This document shows positions 40,692-50,175 of a stretch of DNA of 64,000 bases, piece after piece (position 1 is the stretch's first letter; each line of letters begins with the position of its first letter). Location: contig UQFN01000003.1 in the NCBI GenBank assembly GCA_900540365.1, positions 88,701 through 152,700 of the forward strand. Reading direction: 5' to 3'. The notes below the pieces were generated by a model. That model saw nothing but the letters and a program-made list of their open reading frames with translations, did no database searches and was not told where the DNA came from. Origin of the DNA: an uncultured Mollicutes bacterium (GTDB taxonomy: Bacteria; Bacillota_I; Bacilli_A; RFN20; CAG-826). Made by a program: the position numbers and the translations under genes.

Positions 40692-41347
40692 TTGAAGACT
40701 CCTTTAACTAATTTTTTATCTAATTCGAAATAATTTGGACAATATTTTACAACTTCATCATAAAATTCTTTATTGTGTAACCTAAATTTATCATGCGCAA
40801 GTTCATGGATAGCAACACTTAATAAAATCTCTTCACTATAATGAATGGTAACTAAGTTAAAAGTAATAATATGTTTTTTGATATTATTAACAGCATAATA
40901 TCCTTTAACATATCTTAATTTTAATTGATGAGGAGTTTTTGAAGAAACTATTTCTTCTCCTTTTTGCAATATTTTTAAATAATATGGATAAACAATTTTT
41001 TTAATTCTTTGATAAAAATCATCTAAAGTTGTAAATAAAACATAATGACCTAATACTTTGACAAATTTATCATCAAAAGGAACATATTCGCCAAATAAAT
41101 AAATTCCATTATCATCGTAATATTTAATACTATTTTTACAGTTATCTTTATTTAAAAGTTCAGGCATTAAAGAATTTAGTTGAAATAAAATTCTTTTTTT
41201 ACTAACTCGATAATTACAACTGACATTAATAATTTTATTATTTAGGCGAAAATAAATATTTTTCATTTTCTTTCTTCGAGAAATGTGAACTTGGTAACTT
41301 TCGCCTTGATATTTTACTGTAAAATCTTCTTTATTAAATATTTTCAT
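40688..41347 (-). CDS. YgjP-like (DUF45) zinc metallopeptidase domain protein
   Basis: 219 aa. The C-terminal half has VAIHELAHDKFRLHNKEFY, an HExxH-type site with a downstream His, as in the YgjP/WLM metallopeptidase family. The N-terminal half carries basic KYQGESYQVHISRRKKMKNIYFRL, the usual DUF45 beginning, but the protein is diverged and rich in Lys and Asn. Family members are thought to be peptidases, sometimes fused to restriction or repair proteins; no such link is seen here. Its start overlaps the hydrolase gene by 14 bases, with no good SD. Confidence 0.8.
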   Translation of the reverse strand: MKIFNKEDFTVKYQGESYQVHISRRKKMKNIYFRLNNKIINVSCNYRVSKKRILFQLNSLMPELLNKDNCKNSIKYYDDNGIYLFGEYVPFDDKFVKVLGHYVLFTTLDDFYQRIKKIVYPYYLKILQKGEEIVSSKTPHQLKLRYVKGYYAVNNIKKHIITFNLVTIHYSEEILLSVAIHELAHDKFRLHNKEFYDEVVKYCPNYFELDKKLVKGVFK

Positions 41348-42263
41348 TGATAAAATTATATACTAAATTTACGTATTCGTTAGGAAAATCCGCTAAAGAA
41401 CGACAATGCTTGATGGCATTAAAAATTTTAAGCTCTTTTTTACCTTGAAGAACATCATAATTTTGATATGTAAATTGTTTTGGAACAAAATTATCAACAT
41501 TTCCATGAATTAGTAAAGTTGGTAATTTAGAATTTTTTAATAGTTCAAGAGTTGAACTTTCTTTAATATCAATTTTATAAAATATTTTGGTATATAAATA
41601 AATCATGTAAGAAGTAAGGTTAGCTAAAATTTTATGATTTTTAAAAACTTGCGTTAATGCTAAATGCTTAACTTCATCATAAAAACTTGTAAATGCGCAA
41701 TCACTAACAACTACTTTTACATTACTTACTAGGTCTTTAAGTCCTGAACACATTAAAACACTAGCTCCACCCATACTCCAACCAAATAAAGCAATCTTTG
41801 AATTATTATCAAGTTCAACAATTTTATTAACCCAATTAAAAACATCAAATTTATCAAGAGCTCCTACTCCAATATATTTCCCTTCACTTTCATCATGTCC
41901 TCTATTTGAAACTAATAATACGTTATAACCTTTTTTATATAAATAAGAAGCAATATAAGATTGTTCATAATAATGACCACGATAGCCATGAACAAAAATA
42001 ACATAATTATGTGAAGAATTATTTTTATATAAATAACCTACTAAGTTTAAATTATCATAACTTTTAATAGTTAATTTTTCTTTATTTTTATTATTTAAAT
42101 AAAATTCTTCATCAATTAAAGGATAAGGTTCGGAATCATATCTTTTAGAAAAATTTCTTTTAAAAGAATAGTTTGATAAATAGCAGGTAATAGAAAATAT
42201 TATTATTAAAAATAAAATAATAAATCCAAGAAAAACTAAAAGCAAAATCCAATACCATTCCAT
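41334..42263 (-). CDS. Membrane-anchored alpha/beta hydrolase
   Basis: 309 aa. One N-terminal membrane segment (about residues 4-28) anchors the enzyme. The alpha/beta hydrolase core has oxyanion region VHGYRGHY, nucleophile elbow LFGWSMGGAS, an acid in LLIHGNVDNFVPK and a His in AIKHCRSL, so the triad looks complete. It resembles the YqkD-like serine hydrolases of Bacilli. The substrate is unknown. The start has no SD; a TATTAT hexamer ends 7 bases upstream. It is divergent from the DUF523 gene. Confidence 0.85.
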   Translation of the reverse strand: MEWYWILLLVFLGFIILFLIIIFSITCYLSNYSFKRNFSKRYDSEPYPLIDEEFYLNNKNKEKLTIKSYDNLNLVGYLYKNNSSHNYVIFVHGYRGHYYEQSYIASYLYKKGYNVLLVSNRGHDESEGKYIGVGALDKFDVFNWVNKIVELDNNSKIALFGWSMGGASVLMCSGLKDLVSNVKVVVSDCAFTSFYDEVKHLALTQVFKNHKILANLTSYMIYLYTKIFYKIDIKESSTLELLKNSKLPTLLIHGNVDNFVPKQFTYQNYDVLQGKKELKIFNAIKHCRSLADFPNEYVNLVYNFINENI

Positions 42264-42270
42264 AACTCAA

Positions 42271-42276
42271 ATAATA
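42271..42276 (-). promoter_or_regulatory. -10-like hexamer for the hydrolase unit (possible leaderless start)
   Basis: TATTAT on the minus strand ends 7 bases before the ATG at 42263, and no SD lies between. A recognisable -35 was not found. Confidence 0.4.
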
Positions 42277-42352
42277 ACATTTAATGGTATTTTTCGCGAT
42301 ATTTATGTGGAAATATTTATATAATTTTTCTATAATTTACAAGGTTAAGAAT

Positions 42353-42805
42353 ATGGAAAAGATTTTAGTTAGTGCATGCTTACTTGGTGATAAATGTAAA
42401 TATAATGGTAAAGATAATTACATTAAAGAAATAGAGGAATTAAAATTATACTATGAAATAATTCCAATTTGTCCAGAAATGATGGGCGGACTTAAATGTC
42501 CTCGTGATCCAAGTGAAATATATAAAAATAGAGTTATTAGTATCAAAAATAAAGATGTTACTCATCAATTTAATGAAGGTAAAAGACAAGTTTTAAATAT
42601 TGTTAATTATTTACATATTCGTAAAGCTTTATTAAAAGAAAATAGTCCTAGTTGTGGAATAAATTTTGTTTATGATGGAACTTTTTCAAATAAATTAGTT
42701 GCCAAAAGTGGTATTACAGCACAAGCCTTAAAAGAATTAGGTTTAGAACTTTTTAATGAAACACAAATTCAAGAGTTAATTAATGTCAAAAAGAAAAATA
42801 ATTAA
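42353..42805 (+). CDS. DUF523 family protein
   Basis: 150 aa from the ATG at 42353 (MEKILVSACLLG), which has AAGG 9 bases upstream. An upstream in-frame ATG at 42284 would add 23 non-conserved hydrophobic residues and is rejected. Family signatures are SACLLGDKCKYNG, CPEMMGGLKCPRDPSE and a KENSPSCG segment, giving conserved cysteines that suggest metal or Fe-S binding. The biochemical role of DUF523 is not established. It overlaps the following ECF gene by 23 bases, so the two are likely cotranslated. A TATAAT at 42331-42336 is a candidate -10. Confidence 0.88.
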   Translation: MEKILVSACLLGDKCKYNGKDNYIKEIEELKLYYEIIPICPEMMGGLKCPRDPSEIYKNRVISIKNKDVTHQFNEGKRQVLNIVNYLHIRKALLKENSPSCGINFVYDGTFSNKLVAKSGITAQALKELGLELFNETQIQELINVKKKNN

Positions 42806-43331
42806 AAATATTTCTTTAATAGCAATTTTTATTGCTCTTACTTTTATTGGAACTTATTTTTTAAAAGTTCCTTATGCGGGTGGAGCAGGTTTTTTTAATT
42901 TTAGTGATGCTTTTATTATATTTTCAACTATCTATTGTGGACCAGTTGTTGGTTTAATTAGTGGAACAATTGGAGCAATGTTAGGAGATTTAGCTTCCGG
43001 ATATATTAATTTTATAGTTTTTACTTTCTTTGCTAAAGCTTTAGAAAGCATTGTTTCTTATTTATTATTTTATTTTTTAAGAAAAACAAAATATTTAAAA
43101 TATATCTCCTTTATTTTTGGAGCTTTAATGATGGTCATTACATATTTAATAAGTTATTTAGTTTTATTTGATATAACTTACTGTTATATGAATGTAATTT
43201 TTGATTTAGTTCAAGGAATAGTAAATGTTATTATTGGAATAGCTTTATTATTAATTATGCAAAGCGTTCCACTTGATCATTATGATATAAATAAAGTGAA
43301 TTTATTTAATAAAAAAGATAACAAAAACTAG
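42783..43331 (+). CDS. ECF transporter S component (substrate unknown)
   Basis: 182 aa, very hydrophobic, with about six membrane segments. The pattern GFFNFSDAFIIFSTIYCGPVVGLISG followed by IGAMLGDL is typical of the substrate-binding S component of energy-coupling-factor vitamin importers. These proteins work with a shared EcfA-EcfA'-T module, not encoded in this window. Candidates include pantothenate, pyridoxine or hydroxymethylpyrimidine type substrates, but none can be chosen from sequence. It has a weak SD, GAG, inside the end of the DUF523 gene. Confidence 0.82.
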   Translation: MSKRKIIKNISLIAIFIALTFIGTYFLKVPYAGGAGFFNFSDAFIIFSTIYCGPVVGLISGTIGAMLGDLASGYINFIVFTFFAKALESIVSYLLFYFLRKTKYLKYISFIFGALMMVITYLISYLVLFDITYCYMNVIFDLVQGIVNVIIGIALLLIMQSVPLDHYDINKVNLFNKKDNKN

Positions 43332-43371
43332 TTATTTTAGATAAAAACCTTGCAGAACCTAAGTATTTTAT

Positions 43372-43404
43372 AAAAAATAAGCAAGATTTACTTGCTTATT
43401 TTTT
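43372..43404. terminator. Bidirectional terminator between convergent ECF and M42 genes
   Basis: A perfect 14-bp stem (43372-43385 with 43391-43404) and 5-nt loop. A-run and T-run flanks serve both strands. The M42 gene's stop codon lies inside the hairpin. Confidence 0.92.
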
Positions 43405-44479
43405 GATATTTAAATTCTTTAATTTTATTAAGTTTTTGATAATTTAAATCTTTTGAAATTAGAATAATTAATCTTTTTAAAGTATTTAAATCTTTTAAAC
43501 TAGCCACGCTATAAAAAGAATGCATATATCTAATTGGTAAAGAAATTGTTAAATTTATAATTCCTGATTTTGTAATATTAATTACTTGACTATCCGTGCC
43601 ACCAATTGTCATTGGATCAAAGTTGAAATTAAAATTATTTTTAATCATTAAAGATTTTAAATAATTAAACAACCCTTTATGAGCAATAGTTCCACCATCA
43701 ATTAAACTTAAAGCTACTCCATTGCCAATTTTTACATCATCTTTAGTTGAAGTCGGTGTATCAAAACTGTCTGTTACATCAAGAGCAAAACTTACATCAC
43801 TATTAACTTTATAACTAGCAACTTTAGCTCCGCGAGCTCCAACTTCTTCTTGAGTAGAAAAAATTGCAACTATATTAGTTTTTAAATGATGTTGCTTCAT
43901 ATATTTTAAAGCTGAAATTATACTAGCAACGCAAATTCGATCATCAAGCGCTTTTCCTACAACTTTATCATCATTTAATATTTCAGTTTTCGTATCAGGT
44001 GAAACAAAATCTCCAATACTAATATTATTTTTTAAAACTTCTTCTTTTGAACTCATTCCTAAATCAATATAAAAATCTTCAAAACTTAAAAGATTGTTCA
44101 TTTGATCTTTAGATAAATAATGAGGTGGCTCACTTCCAATAACACCAATAAACTTTTGATTAAATTTATTTTTAATAACAACTTTACTTCCAGGAATAAT
44201 ATGTCGATACCAAGAACCTACTGGATTAAATTTTATAAATCCATCTTCTAAAATATCTCTAATAATAAATCCTACTTCATCAACATGACTAACAAAAGAA
44301 ATTAATGGTTTACTTAAATCCGTTTGATATTTAACAATCAAGTTATTTAAGGGATCTTTAGTTATTTCAAAATCATTTTTTAATTCTTGATAAATTAAAT
44401 CTTGAATGTTATTTTCATCACCACTAACACCACACTCATCACAAAGTTTTTTTAGCAGTAAAAAGTCATTATTTTTCAT
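43388..44479 (-). CDS. M42 family aminopeptidase
   Basis: Cytoplasmic dinuclear-metal peptidase, 363 aa, related to deblocking aminopeptidases and FrvX/YsdC. Metal ligands and catalytic residues appear in order: SHVDEVGF (His, Asp), KALDDRICVASI (Asp), FSTQEEVGARGA (Glu pair), LDVTDS (Asp) and RYMHSFYSV (His). It probably trims peptides from protein turnover. It lies 17 bases after glgP with only a weak SD (AGAGAC), so it may be expressed as the tail of the glycogen operon. Functional linkage to glycogen is not implied. Confidence 0.92.
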   Translation of the reverse strand: MKNNDFLLLKKLCDECGVSGDENNIQDLIYQELKNDFEITKDPLNNLIVKYQTDLSKPLISFVSHVDEVGFIIRDILEDGFIKFNPVGSWYRHIIPGSKVVIKNKFNQKFIGVIGSEPPHYLSKDQMNNLLSFEDFYIDLGMSSKEEVLKNNISIGDFVSPDTKTEILNDDKVVGKALDDRICVASIISALKYMKQHHLKTNIVAIFSTQEEVGARGAKVASYKVNSDVSFALDVTDSFDTPTSTKDDVKIGNGVALSLIDGGTIAHKGLFNYLKSLMIKNNFNFNFDPMTIGGTDSQVINITKSGIINLTISLPIRYMHSFYSVASLKDLNTLKRLIILISKDLNYQKLNKIKEFKYQKISK

Positions 44480-44496
44480 AAAAAGTCTCTAAAAGT

Positions 44497-46911
44497 CTAG
44501 TTTTTTGAAGGAATTTTCTTTAAATGCCAAATGTCACGATTATATTCTTCAATTGTACGATCACTACTAAAGTAACCTGACATAGCAATATTAATTAAAC
44601 AACTTCTTCCCCAAGCTTTCTTATCTTGATAATATTCTTCAACTTTCTTACTAGCTTTTAAATATTCATCGAAGTCTTTAAGAATAAAGTATTCATCATT
44701 ATGATTCATGATTTCATCAAAGATAGATCTAAATTTATTTTCTTCATTACACCAAGGACCATTAAATAAACTATCAAGTACTCTTCTAATATTAGAGTTA
44801 TTATTATATTCATCCCAAGGATTATATTTTCCACTACGTTTTAAAGCTTCAATATCTTCAACTTTAAGACCAAAGATGAAACTATTTTCGTCGCCAACTC
44901 TTTCATTAATTTCAACATTAGCTCCATCAAGAGTGCCAAGTGTTAAAGCTCCATTCATCATAAATTTCATATTACTAGTTCCACTAGCTTCTTTTCCAGC
45001 GGTAGAAATTTGTTCACTAATATCGGTAGCTGGAATAATATGTTCAGCTAAAGTAACCCCATAATTTTCCATGAATACAACTTTAATGTATTTATTAACT
45101 TCTGGATCATTATTAACTACTCTTGCAACACTTAAAATTAATTCAATAATTTGTTTTGCAAAATAATATGATGGGGCAGCTTTTGCTCCAAAGATAAAAG
45201 TATGTGGATACATTTTAAAATCTTTATTAGTTTTTAATTCAAAGTAATAATGCATGATTCTAAAAATATTCATTAATTGACGTTTATAAGCATGTAAACG
45301 TTTAATTTGAGTATCAAAAATACTATTAGGATCAACATCAATATTATATTTTTCTTTAATGAATTTAGCTAAATTTACTTTATTATTATGTTTAATTTTA
45401 CCAAGTTTATTTAAAACTTTAGGATCATCAGCAAACTCTTTTAATTTTTCTAATTCATATTCTGGATTTTTTTCATAAGCTTCACCAATTAAATCTTTAA
45501 TTAAATTAGCAAGCTCTGGATTAGAATACATTAACCATCTACGATGAGTAACCCCATTAGTTTTATTATTAAATTTATTTGGGAAATATTTATAGAAAGC
45601 TTTAAATGTTTCACGTTTTAAAATTTCTGTATGAATTGCGGCAACGCCATTAACACTAAAACAAGTTGCAAGCGCTAAATTAGTCATTCTAACCATGCCA
45701 TCTTTAATTATAACCATTTCTTGTTGATCAGCTTCACTAACTCCATTTTCATTCATCCAAATAATAAAGCGACGATTAATTTCTTCAATAATCATAAAGC
45801 AGCGTGGAATTAATTGTTGAACATAAATAATTGGCCACTTTTCTAAAGCTTCCGGCATAATTGTATGATTAGTGTAAGCAATACAATGAGTTACTTGATT
45901 CCAAGCTTCTTCCCAACCATAACCATATTCATCCATTAATAATCTCATTAATTCAGGAATTGCTAAAATTGGATGAGTATCATTTAATTGGAAAATGTAT
46001 TTTTCATAAAAATCATCAAGAGAACCATATCTTCTAATATGACCTCTTAAAGCACTTTGAAGTCCAGCACTAACAAAGAAATATTGTTGTCTTAATCTTA
46101 AAATACGACCATGTTCAGTTGAATCATCAGGATATAGTCCATGTGATAATTCTTTTAAAGTTGTTAAATATTCTTCAAATGAGGTCGTTTTTGGAAGTTC
46201 ACTTTCACTAGGTTGAGCACTCCATAAACGTAAAGAATTACTTAAATTATTTTTATATCCAGGAATATAAACATCATAAGGCATTGCTAAAACTTTAATA
46301 GCATTAACAGTTCTAATTCCATATCCACCATCAGGTTTAAGATAAGTTTCGGCATTACCATAAAAACTTACTTCAACAGCATGTTTTGGTTTTCTAATTT
46401 CCCAAACATAACCATTAGTTAACCATTGATCTGGTAATTCAATTTGTTTATCATTGACAATTTTTTGTTTAAAAAATCCATAATCATAACGAATACAGTT
46501 TCCATGTCCTGGATAATTTAAACTAGCAATACTATCTAAAAAACAAGCCGCAAGTCGCCCTAAACCACCATTACCAAGTCCAGCATCAACTTCAACATCT
46601 TCTAATTCACCAATATCGATACCAAGTTCTTTTAAACCATCTTTACATATATTATATATGCCAAGATTCATCATATTATTAGTTAATAAACGTCCAATTA
46701 AAAATTCCATTGAAAAATAAATTAATTGTTTTTCATTATTTTTAAGAACATATTCACGAGTATTACGCCAATCAGTACCAGCATAATCTCTAACTAATTC
46801 ACCTAATATATCATATCTTTCTAAGATATGTGCTTCAGAAGGAGTCTTACCGTATTTTGCAACAAGTCTCTCCTTAAATTCTTCAATAAATTCTTTTTTA
46901 TTTTTAAACAT
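44497..46911 (-). CDS. glgP: Glycogen/maltodextrin phosphorylase
   Basis: Removes glucose-1-phosphate from the non-reducing ends of alpha-1,4-glucans. It is 804 aa, normal length for GT35. The N-terminal part has YFSMEFLIGRLL and DAGLGNGGLGRLAACFLDS; the pyridoxal-phosphate region is EASGTSNMKFMMNGALTLGTLDGAN, containing the Schiff-base Lys. SD TAGGAGA is upstream. It follows the branching enzyme by 11 bases. Together they form a storage-polysaccharide operon; glgC and glgA are not in this window, so synthesis genes must be elsewhere or the organism uses imported glucans. Confidence 0.96.
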   Translation of the reverse strand: MFKNKKEFIEEFKERLVAKYGKTPSEAHILERYDILGELVRDYAGTDWRNTREYVLKNNEKQLIYFSMEFLIGRLLTNNMMNLGIYNICKDGLKELGIDIGELEDVEVDAGLGNGGLGRLAACFLDSIASLNYPGHGNCIRYDYGFFKQKIVNDKQIELPDQWLTNGYVWEIRKPKHAVEVSFYGNAETYLKPDGGYGIRTVNAIKVLAMPYDVYIPGYKNNLSNSLRLWSAQPSESELPKTTSFEEYLTTLKELSHGLYPDDSTEHGRILRLRQQYFFVSAGLQSALRGHIRRYGSLDDFYEKYIFQLNDTHPILAIPELMRLLMDEYGYGWEEAWNQVTHCIAYTNHTIMPEALEKWPIIYVQQLIPRCFMIIEEINRRFIIWMNENGVSEADQQEMVIIKDGMVRMTNLALATCFSVNGVAAIHTEILKRETFKAFYKYFPNKFNNKTNGVTHRRWLMYSNPELANLIKDLIGEAYEKNPEYELEKLKEFADDPKVLNKLGKIKHNNKVNLAKFIKEKYNIDVDPNSIFDTQIKRLHAYKRQLMNIFRIMHYYFELKTNKDFKMYPHTFIFGAKAAPSYYFAKQIIELILSVARVVNNDPEVNKYIKVVFMENYGVTLAEHIIPATDISEQISTAGKEASGTSNMKFMMNGALTLGTLDGANVEINERVGDENSFIFGLKVEDIEALKRSGKYNPWDEYNNNSNIRRVLDSLFNGPWCNEENKFRSIFDEIMNHNDEYFILKDFDEYLKASKKVEEYYQDKKAWGRSCLINIAMSGYFSSDRTIEEYNRDIWHLKKIPSKN

Positions 46912-46922
46912 AATTTCTCCTA

Positions 46923-48824
46923 CTATTCTTTAACGTATTTAAAAATCATTGCTGCATATGGAGCAAGTTTTACACTCATGCTATAAGGTTTATTTTCAGG
47001 ACCATAATTTTTAGAAACTAAATCTAAACCATTATAAGCATTACTGCCTCCATAAACATCTTTATCACTATTAAATATCTCACGATATTTTCCTTCCCTA
47101 GTTAATCCAATATCAAAATATTCATAATAATTTGGAGTCATATTAAAGACGAAAACTAAATGAGAATGTTTAACTCTTCTTTCAAAAGCAAAGACGCTTT
47201 GATTACTATTATCAACCATTAACCAATTAAAATGGATTGGATTATATTCTTCAAAATGCATTCCTTCTTCATGTTTATAAATTAAATTTAGATCCCTAAC
47301 TAAACGTGAAACACTATCATGTTTAGGGAAACGTTTTAAATCCCGTGGTAAAGATTTATTTTCATTCCATTCATCCCAACTAGCAAGTTCATTACCCATA
47401 AAGTTAAGTTTCTTACCAGGATGAGCGAATTGATATGTAAATAAGTTTCTAATTAAAGCAAACTTTGTATCATAATCCCCATACATCTTATTAATAATTG
47501 TTCCTTTTCCATGAACAACTTCATCATGACTTAAAGGTAATAAGAAGTTTTCACTAAAAAAGTATGCCATTGAAAATGTTAATTTATTATGTTCATACTT
47601 TTTATAAATTGGATCTTTTGAATAATATTTTAAAGTATCATTCATCCACCCTAAATCCCATTTATAATCAAAACCTAATCCACCATATTCAAGAGGTTTA
47701 GTAACTCCACTAAAATCTGTACTATCTTCAGCAATCATCATAACATCATTATGAGCAATGTGAATTTTTCCATTTAATCGTTTAATAAATTCTGTTGCTC
47801 CAGTATTTTCACCATTATTTTTATTGCCATCCCAATAAACAATGTTACTAACAGCATCAACTCTAATTCCATCAAAATGGAAATAAGTTAAAAAGTAATT
47901 CATCGCACTCATCAAGAAACTTCTAACAGGATCTTTTCCTAAATCAAATTGTAAGCTTCCCCAAGGCGAATAACGATGTTCATTACTATATTCATATAAA
48001 CAACTTCCATCAAATAAACCTAAAGCATAATTATCAGTTGCAAAATGAACTGGAGCAAAATCTAAAATAACTCCGATTCCAGCTTGATGCATGCGATCAA
48101 CAAAAGACATTAATTGCATTGGATTGCCATATCGTGAATCAACGCTATAAAACCCAGTTGCTTGATAGCCCCAACTTCCATCAAATGGATATTGAGTAAT
48201 TGGCATAATTTCAACATGAGTAAATCCTAATTCTTTAACATAAGGAATTAAATAATCAGCAATTTCTTCATAAGATAAATTACGATTATCTATTTTTCCT
48301 TTCCAACTTCCAAGATGAATTTCATAAATTGACATTGGTCGATCAAAATTACGATCACGATGATTCAAAAATGGAGTGTCGTGCCAAATAAATCCTTCGA
48401 TATTAAATAATCTTGAACAACTTCCAGGTCTATATTCACTAAAAAAAGCAAATGGATCAGCTTTATCAACATATTCCCCATTACAATTTTTAAAATGATA
48501 TTTATAAAAACTATAATTATGTAAATTTGGAATAAATGTTTCAAAAACACCACTATCATCAATTTTATCCATCTTATTTGCAAATGGATCCCAGTTATTA
48601 AAGTCTCCAATAACGCTAACATCGCTAGCTAAAGGAGCATAAAGTCTAAAAACAACTCCTTCGACTTGTCTTTTAACTTTTGTCTTTTTTGTTCTATTTG
48701 GATCTTTTTTTAAAGGTACGTCTATTTCAACCTCAACTTCTTTTTTAATAAAATGAGCGCCAAAATATTTATAGCCTTCGATACATTGACCAGTTAAATA
48801 GTCATATAGTAAACCATAAGCCAT
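46923..48824 (-). CDS. glgB: 1,4-alpha-glucan branching enzyme
   Basis: GH13 enzyme introducing alpha-1,6 branches. It is 633 aa: N-terminal CBM48 (SVIGDFNNWDP), catalytic barrel and a beta C-terminal domain. Catalytic sites are GIRVDAVSNIVY (nucleophile Asp), MIAEDSTDF (acid Glu) and LSHDEVVHGKG (Asp). WGYQATGFYSVDSRYG also fits. A 30-residue basic insertion near residues 27-60 (KKDPNRTKKTKVKRQ) is unusual. SD AAAGGAGA is upstream, with a TATAAT at 48847-48852 as probable -10. It is first gene of glgB-glgP. Confidence 0.95.
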   Translation of the reverse strand: MAYGLLYDYLTGQCIEGYKYFGAHFIKKEVEVEIDVPLKKDPNRTKKTKVKRQVEGVVFRLYAPLASDVSVIGDFNNWDPFANKMDKIDDSGVFETFIPNLHNYSFYKYHFKNCNGEYVDKADPFAFFSEYRPGSCSRLFNIEGFIWHDTPFLNHRDRNFDRPMSIYEIHLGSWKGKIDNRNLSYEEIADYLIPYVKELGFTHVEIMPITQYPFDGSWGYQATGFYSVDSRYGNPMQLMSFVDRMHQAGIGVILDFAPVHFATDNYALGLFDGSCLYEYSNEHRYSPWGSLQFDLGKDPVRSFLMSAMNYFLTYFHFDGIRVDAVSNIVYWDGNKNNGENTGATEFIKRLNGKIHIAHNDVMMIAEDSTDFSGVTKPLEYGGLGFDYKWDLGWMNDTLKYYSKDPIYKKYEHNKLTFSMAYFFSENFLLPLSHDEVVHGKGTIINKMYGDYDTKFALIRNLFTYQFAHPGKKLNFMGNELASWDEWNENKSLPRDLKRFPKHDSVSRLVRDLNLIYKHEEGMHFEEYNPIHFNWLMVDNSNQSVFAFERRVKHSHLVFVFNMTPNYYEYFDIGLTREGKYREIFNSDKDVYGGSNAYNGLDLVSKNYGPENKPYSMSVKLAPYAAMIFKYVKE

Positions 48825-48846
48825 TTAATAATCTCCTTTTTTCTAT

Positions 48847-48852
48847 ATTATA
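48847..48852 (-). promoter_or_regulatory. -10 element of the glgB-glgP unit
   Basis: TATAAT on the minus strand would start transcription about 16 bases before the glgB ATG, just upstream of the SD. The -35 is weak, compatible with activator dependence. Confidence 0.5.
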
Positions 48853-48910
48853 AAATGAAAGAAGCTTAAATTATTATTTTTTATAAAAACTTTTTTAGAT
48901 TTATTAAATA

Positions 48911-48930
48911 ATTTTCATAGTTATGAAAAT
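48911..48930. promoter_or_regulatory. 20-bp palindrome upstream of glgB (operator-like)
   Basis: ATTTTCATA and TATGAAAAT form a perfect inverted repeat separated by GT, about 60 bp upstream of the glgB -10. It could bind a dimeric regulator. It does not match the CcpA cre consensus. Confidence 0.45.
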
Positions 48931-48956
48931 ATTTACATTTTCTTACTTACAAAAGA

Positions 48957-48983
48957 AAAAGACCTCTGACAATAAGGTCTTTT
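48957..48983 (-). terminator. Terminator of the mraZ-rsmH unit
   Basis: AAAAGACCT (48957-48965) pairs with AGGTCTTTT (48975-48983), loop of 9 nt, followed on the minus strand by TTCTTTTG. It closes the unit that ends with the 70-aa membrane protein. Confidence 0.82.
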
Positions 48984-49019
48984 CTTAGGGAAGTATATAT
49001 AAAGGAGGTTATGAGAAAT

Positions 49020-49232
49020 TTATTTATTTAATTTAAGGGCATCACTTGTTGTAAAAGGAATTTCTGCCTTTAATTGAATGTTATTTTTAATATTTTCTTG
49101 GTTAGTTAAAGAAATACTTAAAGGAATAGCTAAAATAATTGCAAAGGCAAAAGCAAAAATGACTCCAATTCCAATTTTTTTAAAAACATGACGATGAGAA
49201 TTTTTATTCAATTTGTATAATTTGTCTTTCAT
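49020..49232 (-). CDS. 70-aa single-pass membrane protein at the FtsL position
   Basis: I do not recognise a family. The basic N-terminus (KDKLYKLNKNSHRHVFKK) precedes one membrane segment (about residues 20-42) and a short outside tail of 28 residues: cytoplasm-in, tail-out topology by the positive-inside rule. It starts 1 base after rsmH with AGAGAGG upstream and is followed by the operon terminator. In Bacilli and Clostridia the next gene is ftsL, a single-pass protein of similar topology but longer, with a coiled coil. No heptad repeat is visible here, so it may be a remnant or replacement. Confidence 0.75.
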   Translation of the reverse strand: MKDKLYKLNKNSHRHVFKKIGIGVIFAFAFAIILAIPLSISLTNQENIKNNIQLKAEIPFTTSDALKLNK

Positions 49233-49233
49233 C

Positions 49234-50175
49234 TTACTTTATCCTCTCTAATATTCTTAACTTAGCGCTTTTACTACGATGATTTTCATTTAATTCTTTA
49301 GTTGATGGAGTAATTACTTTTTTATTAATTTCTTTAAAATCTGGGGTCTTGATATCTTTTGGCAAAATATAATCATTGATACGATTACCTTCGATAACAC
49401 TATATTTTTTAAAGATATTTTTGACGATACGATCTTCTAAAGAGTGAAAAGTAATTACGACTAACCTACCGTTAATATTTAAACGATTAATAGCTTTTTC
49501 TAAAGCAATTTGAAGAACATTTAATTCATCATTAACTTCAATTCTTAAAGCTTGAAAGATTTGTTTAGCTGGATGACCAACTTTTTTTAATTCACTACTA
49601 GGTTTAGATTTTTTGATTATATCAACTAATTCTAAAGTAGAATTAATCTCTTTTTCTTGGCGATATTTACAAATATTTTTAGCAATAGCATAAGAATATT
49701 TGTCTTCGCCATATTCTTTAAAAATCTTAAAAAGTTTTTCAAACGAATAATTATTAACGATATATTTTGCTGTTAAAGAACTACTTTGATCCATCCTCAT
49801 ATCTAAAGGAGCATCAAATTTATAAGAAAATCCACGATAATCTTCATCGAATTGAGGTGAGCTAACACCTAAATCAAACAAGATTCCATCAACTTTTGTT
49901 ATATTTAACGAATCTAATACTTTATCTAAATCTTTAAAGTTTGACTTAATAACAACAAAGTTATTAGAAATTTCTTTTAATACATTTTTTGAATAGAATA
50001 AGGCTTCATCATCTTGATCAATTCCAACCAAGCGACCTTCTTTTAGGTTTTTTAATATTACCTTACTATGTCCAGCTCTTCCTAATGTTGCATCCAGGTA
50101 AATTCCATCACTTTTAATATTTAATCCTTGGATAGCTTCATTTAGTAATACGGAATAGTGCTCATTACTCTTCAT
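49234..50175 (-). CDS. rsmH: 16S rRNA m4C1402 methyltransferase RsmH
   Basis: SAM-dependent N4-methylation of C1402 in 16S rRNA. It is 313 aa from the ATG at 50175 (MKSNEHYSVLLNEAI). The upstream ATG at 50217 would add 14 residues fully inside mraZ and does not align with homologues. Motifs include HYSVLLNEAI, YLDATLGRAGHS, GIDQDDEAL, ILFDLGVSSPQFD, APLDMRMD and ITFHSLEDRIVK. It overlaps the end of mraZ by 11 bases, the standard dcw arrangement. Confidence 0.96.
   Translation of the reverse strand: MKSNEHYSVLLNEAIQGLNIKSDGIYLDATLGRAGHSKVILKNLKEGRLVGIDQDDEALFYSKNVLKEISNNFVVIKSNFKDLDKVLDSLNITKVDGILFDLGVSSPQFDEDYRGFSYKFDAPLDMRMDQSSSLTAKYIVNNYSFEKLFKIFKEYGEDKYSYAIAKNICKYRQEKEINSTLELVDIIKKSKPSSELKKVGHPAKQIFQALRIEVNDELNVLQIALEKAINRLNINGRLVVITFHSLEDRIVKNIFKKYSVIEGNRINDYILPKDIKTPDFKEINKKVITPSTKELNENHRSKSAKLRILERIK

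Noticed and set aside
44708..45064. Plus-strand 118-codon open frame inside glgP
   Set aside because: Antisense shadow of a highly conserved region of the phosphorylase; no SD and no recognisable motif.
49011..49031. Six-codon plus-strand frame (ATG to TAA) with a perfect AAAGGAGG upstream
   Set aside because: It is too short to support as a gene. It lies antisense to the end of the 70-aa gene, and the SD-like sequence probably arises by chance, though the match is striking.
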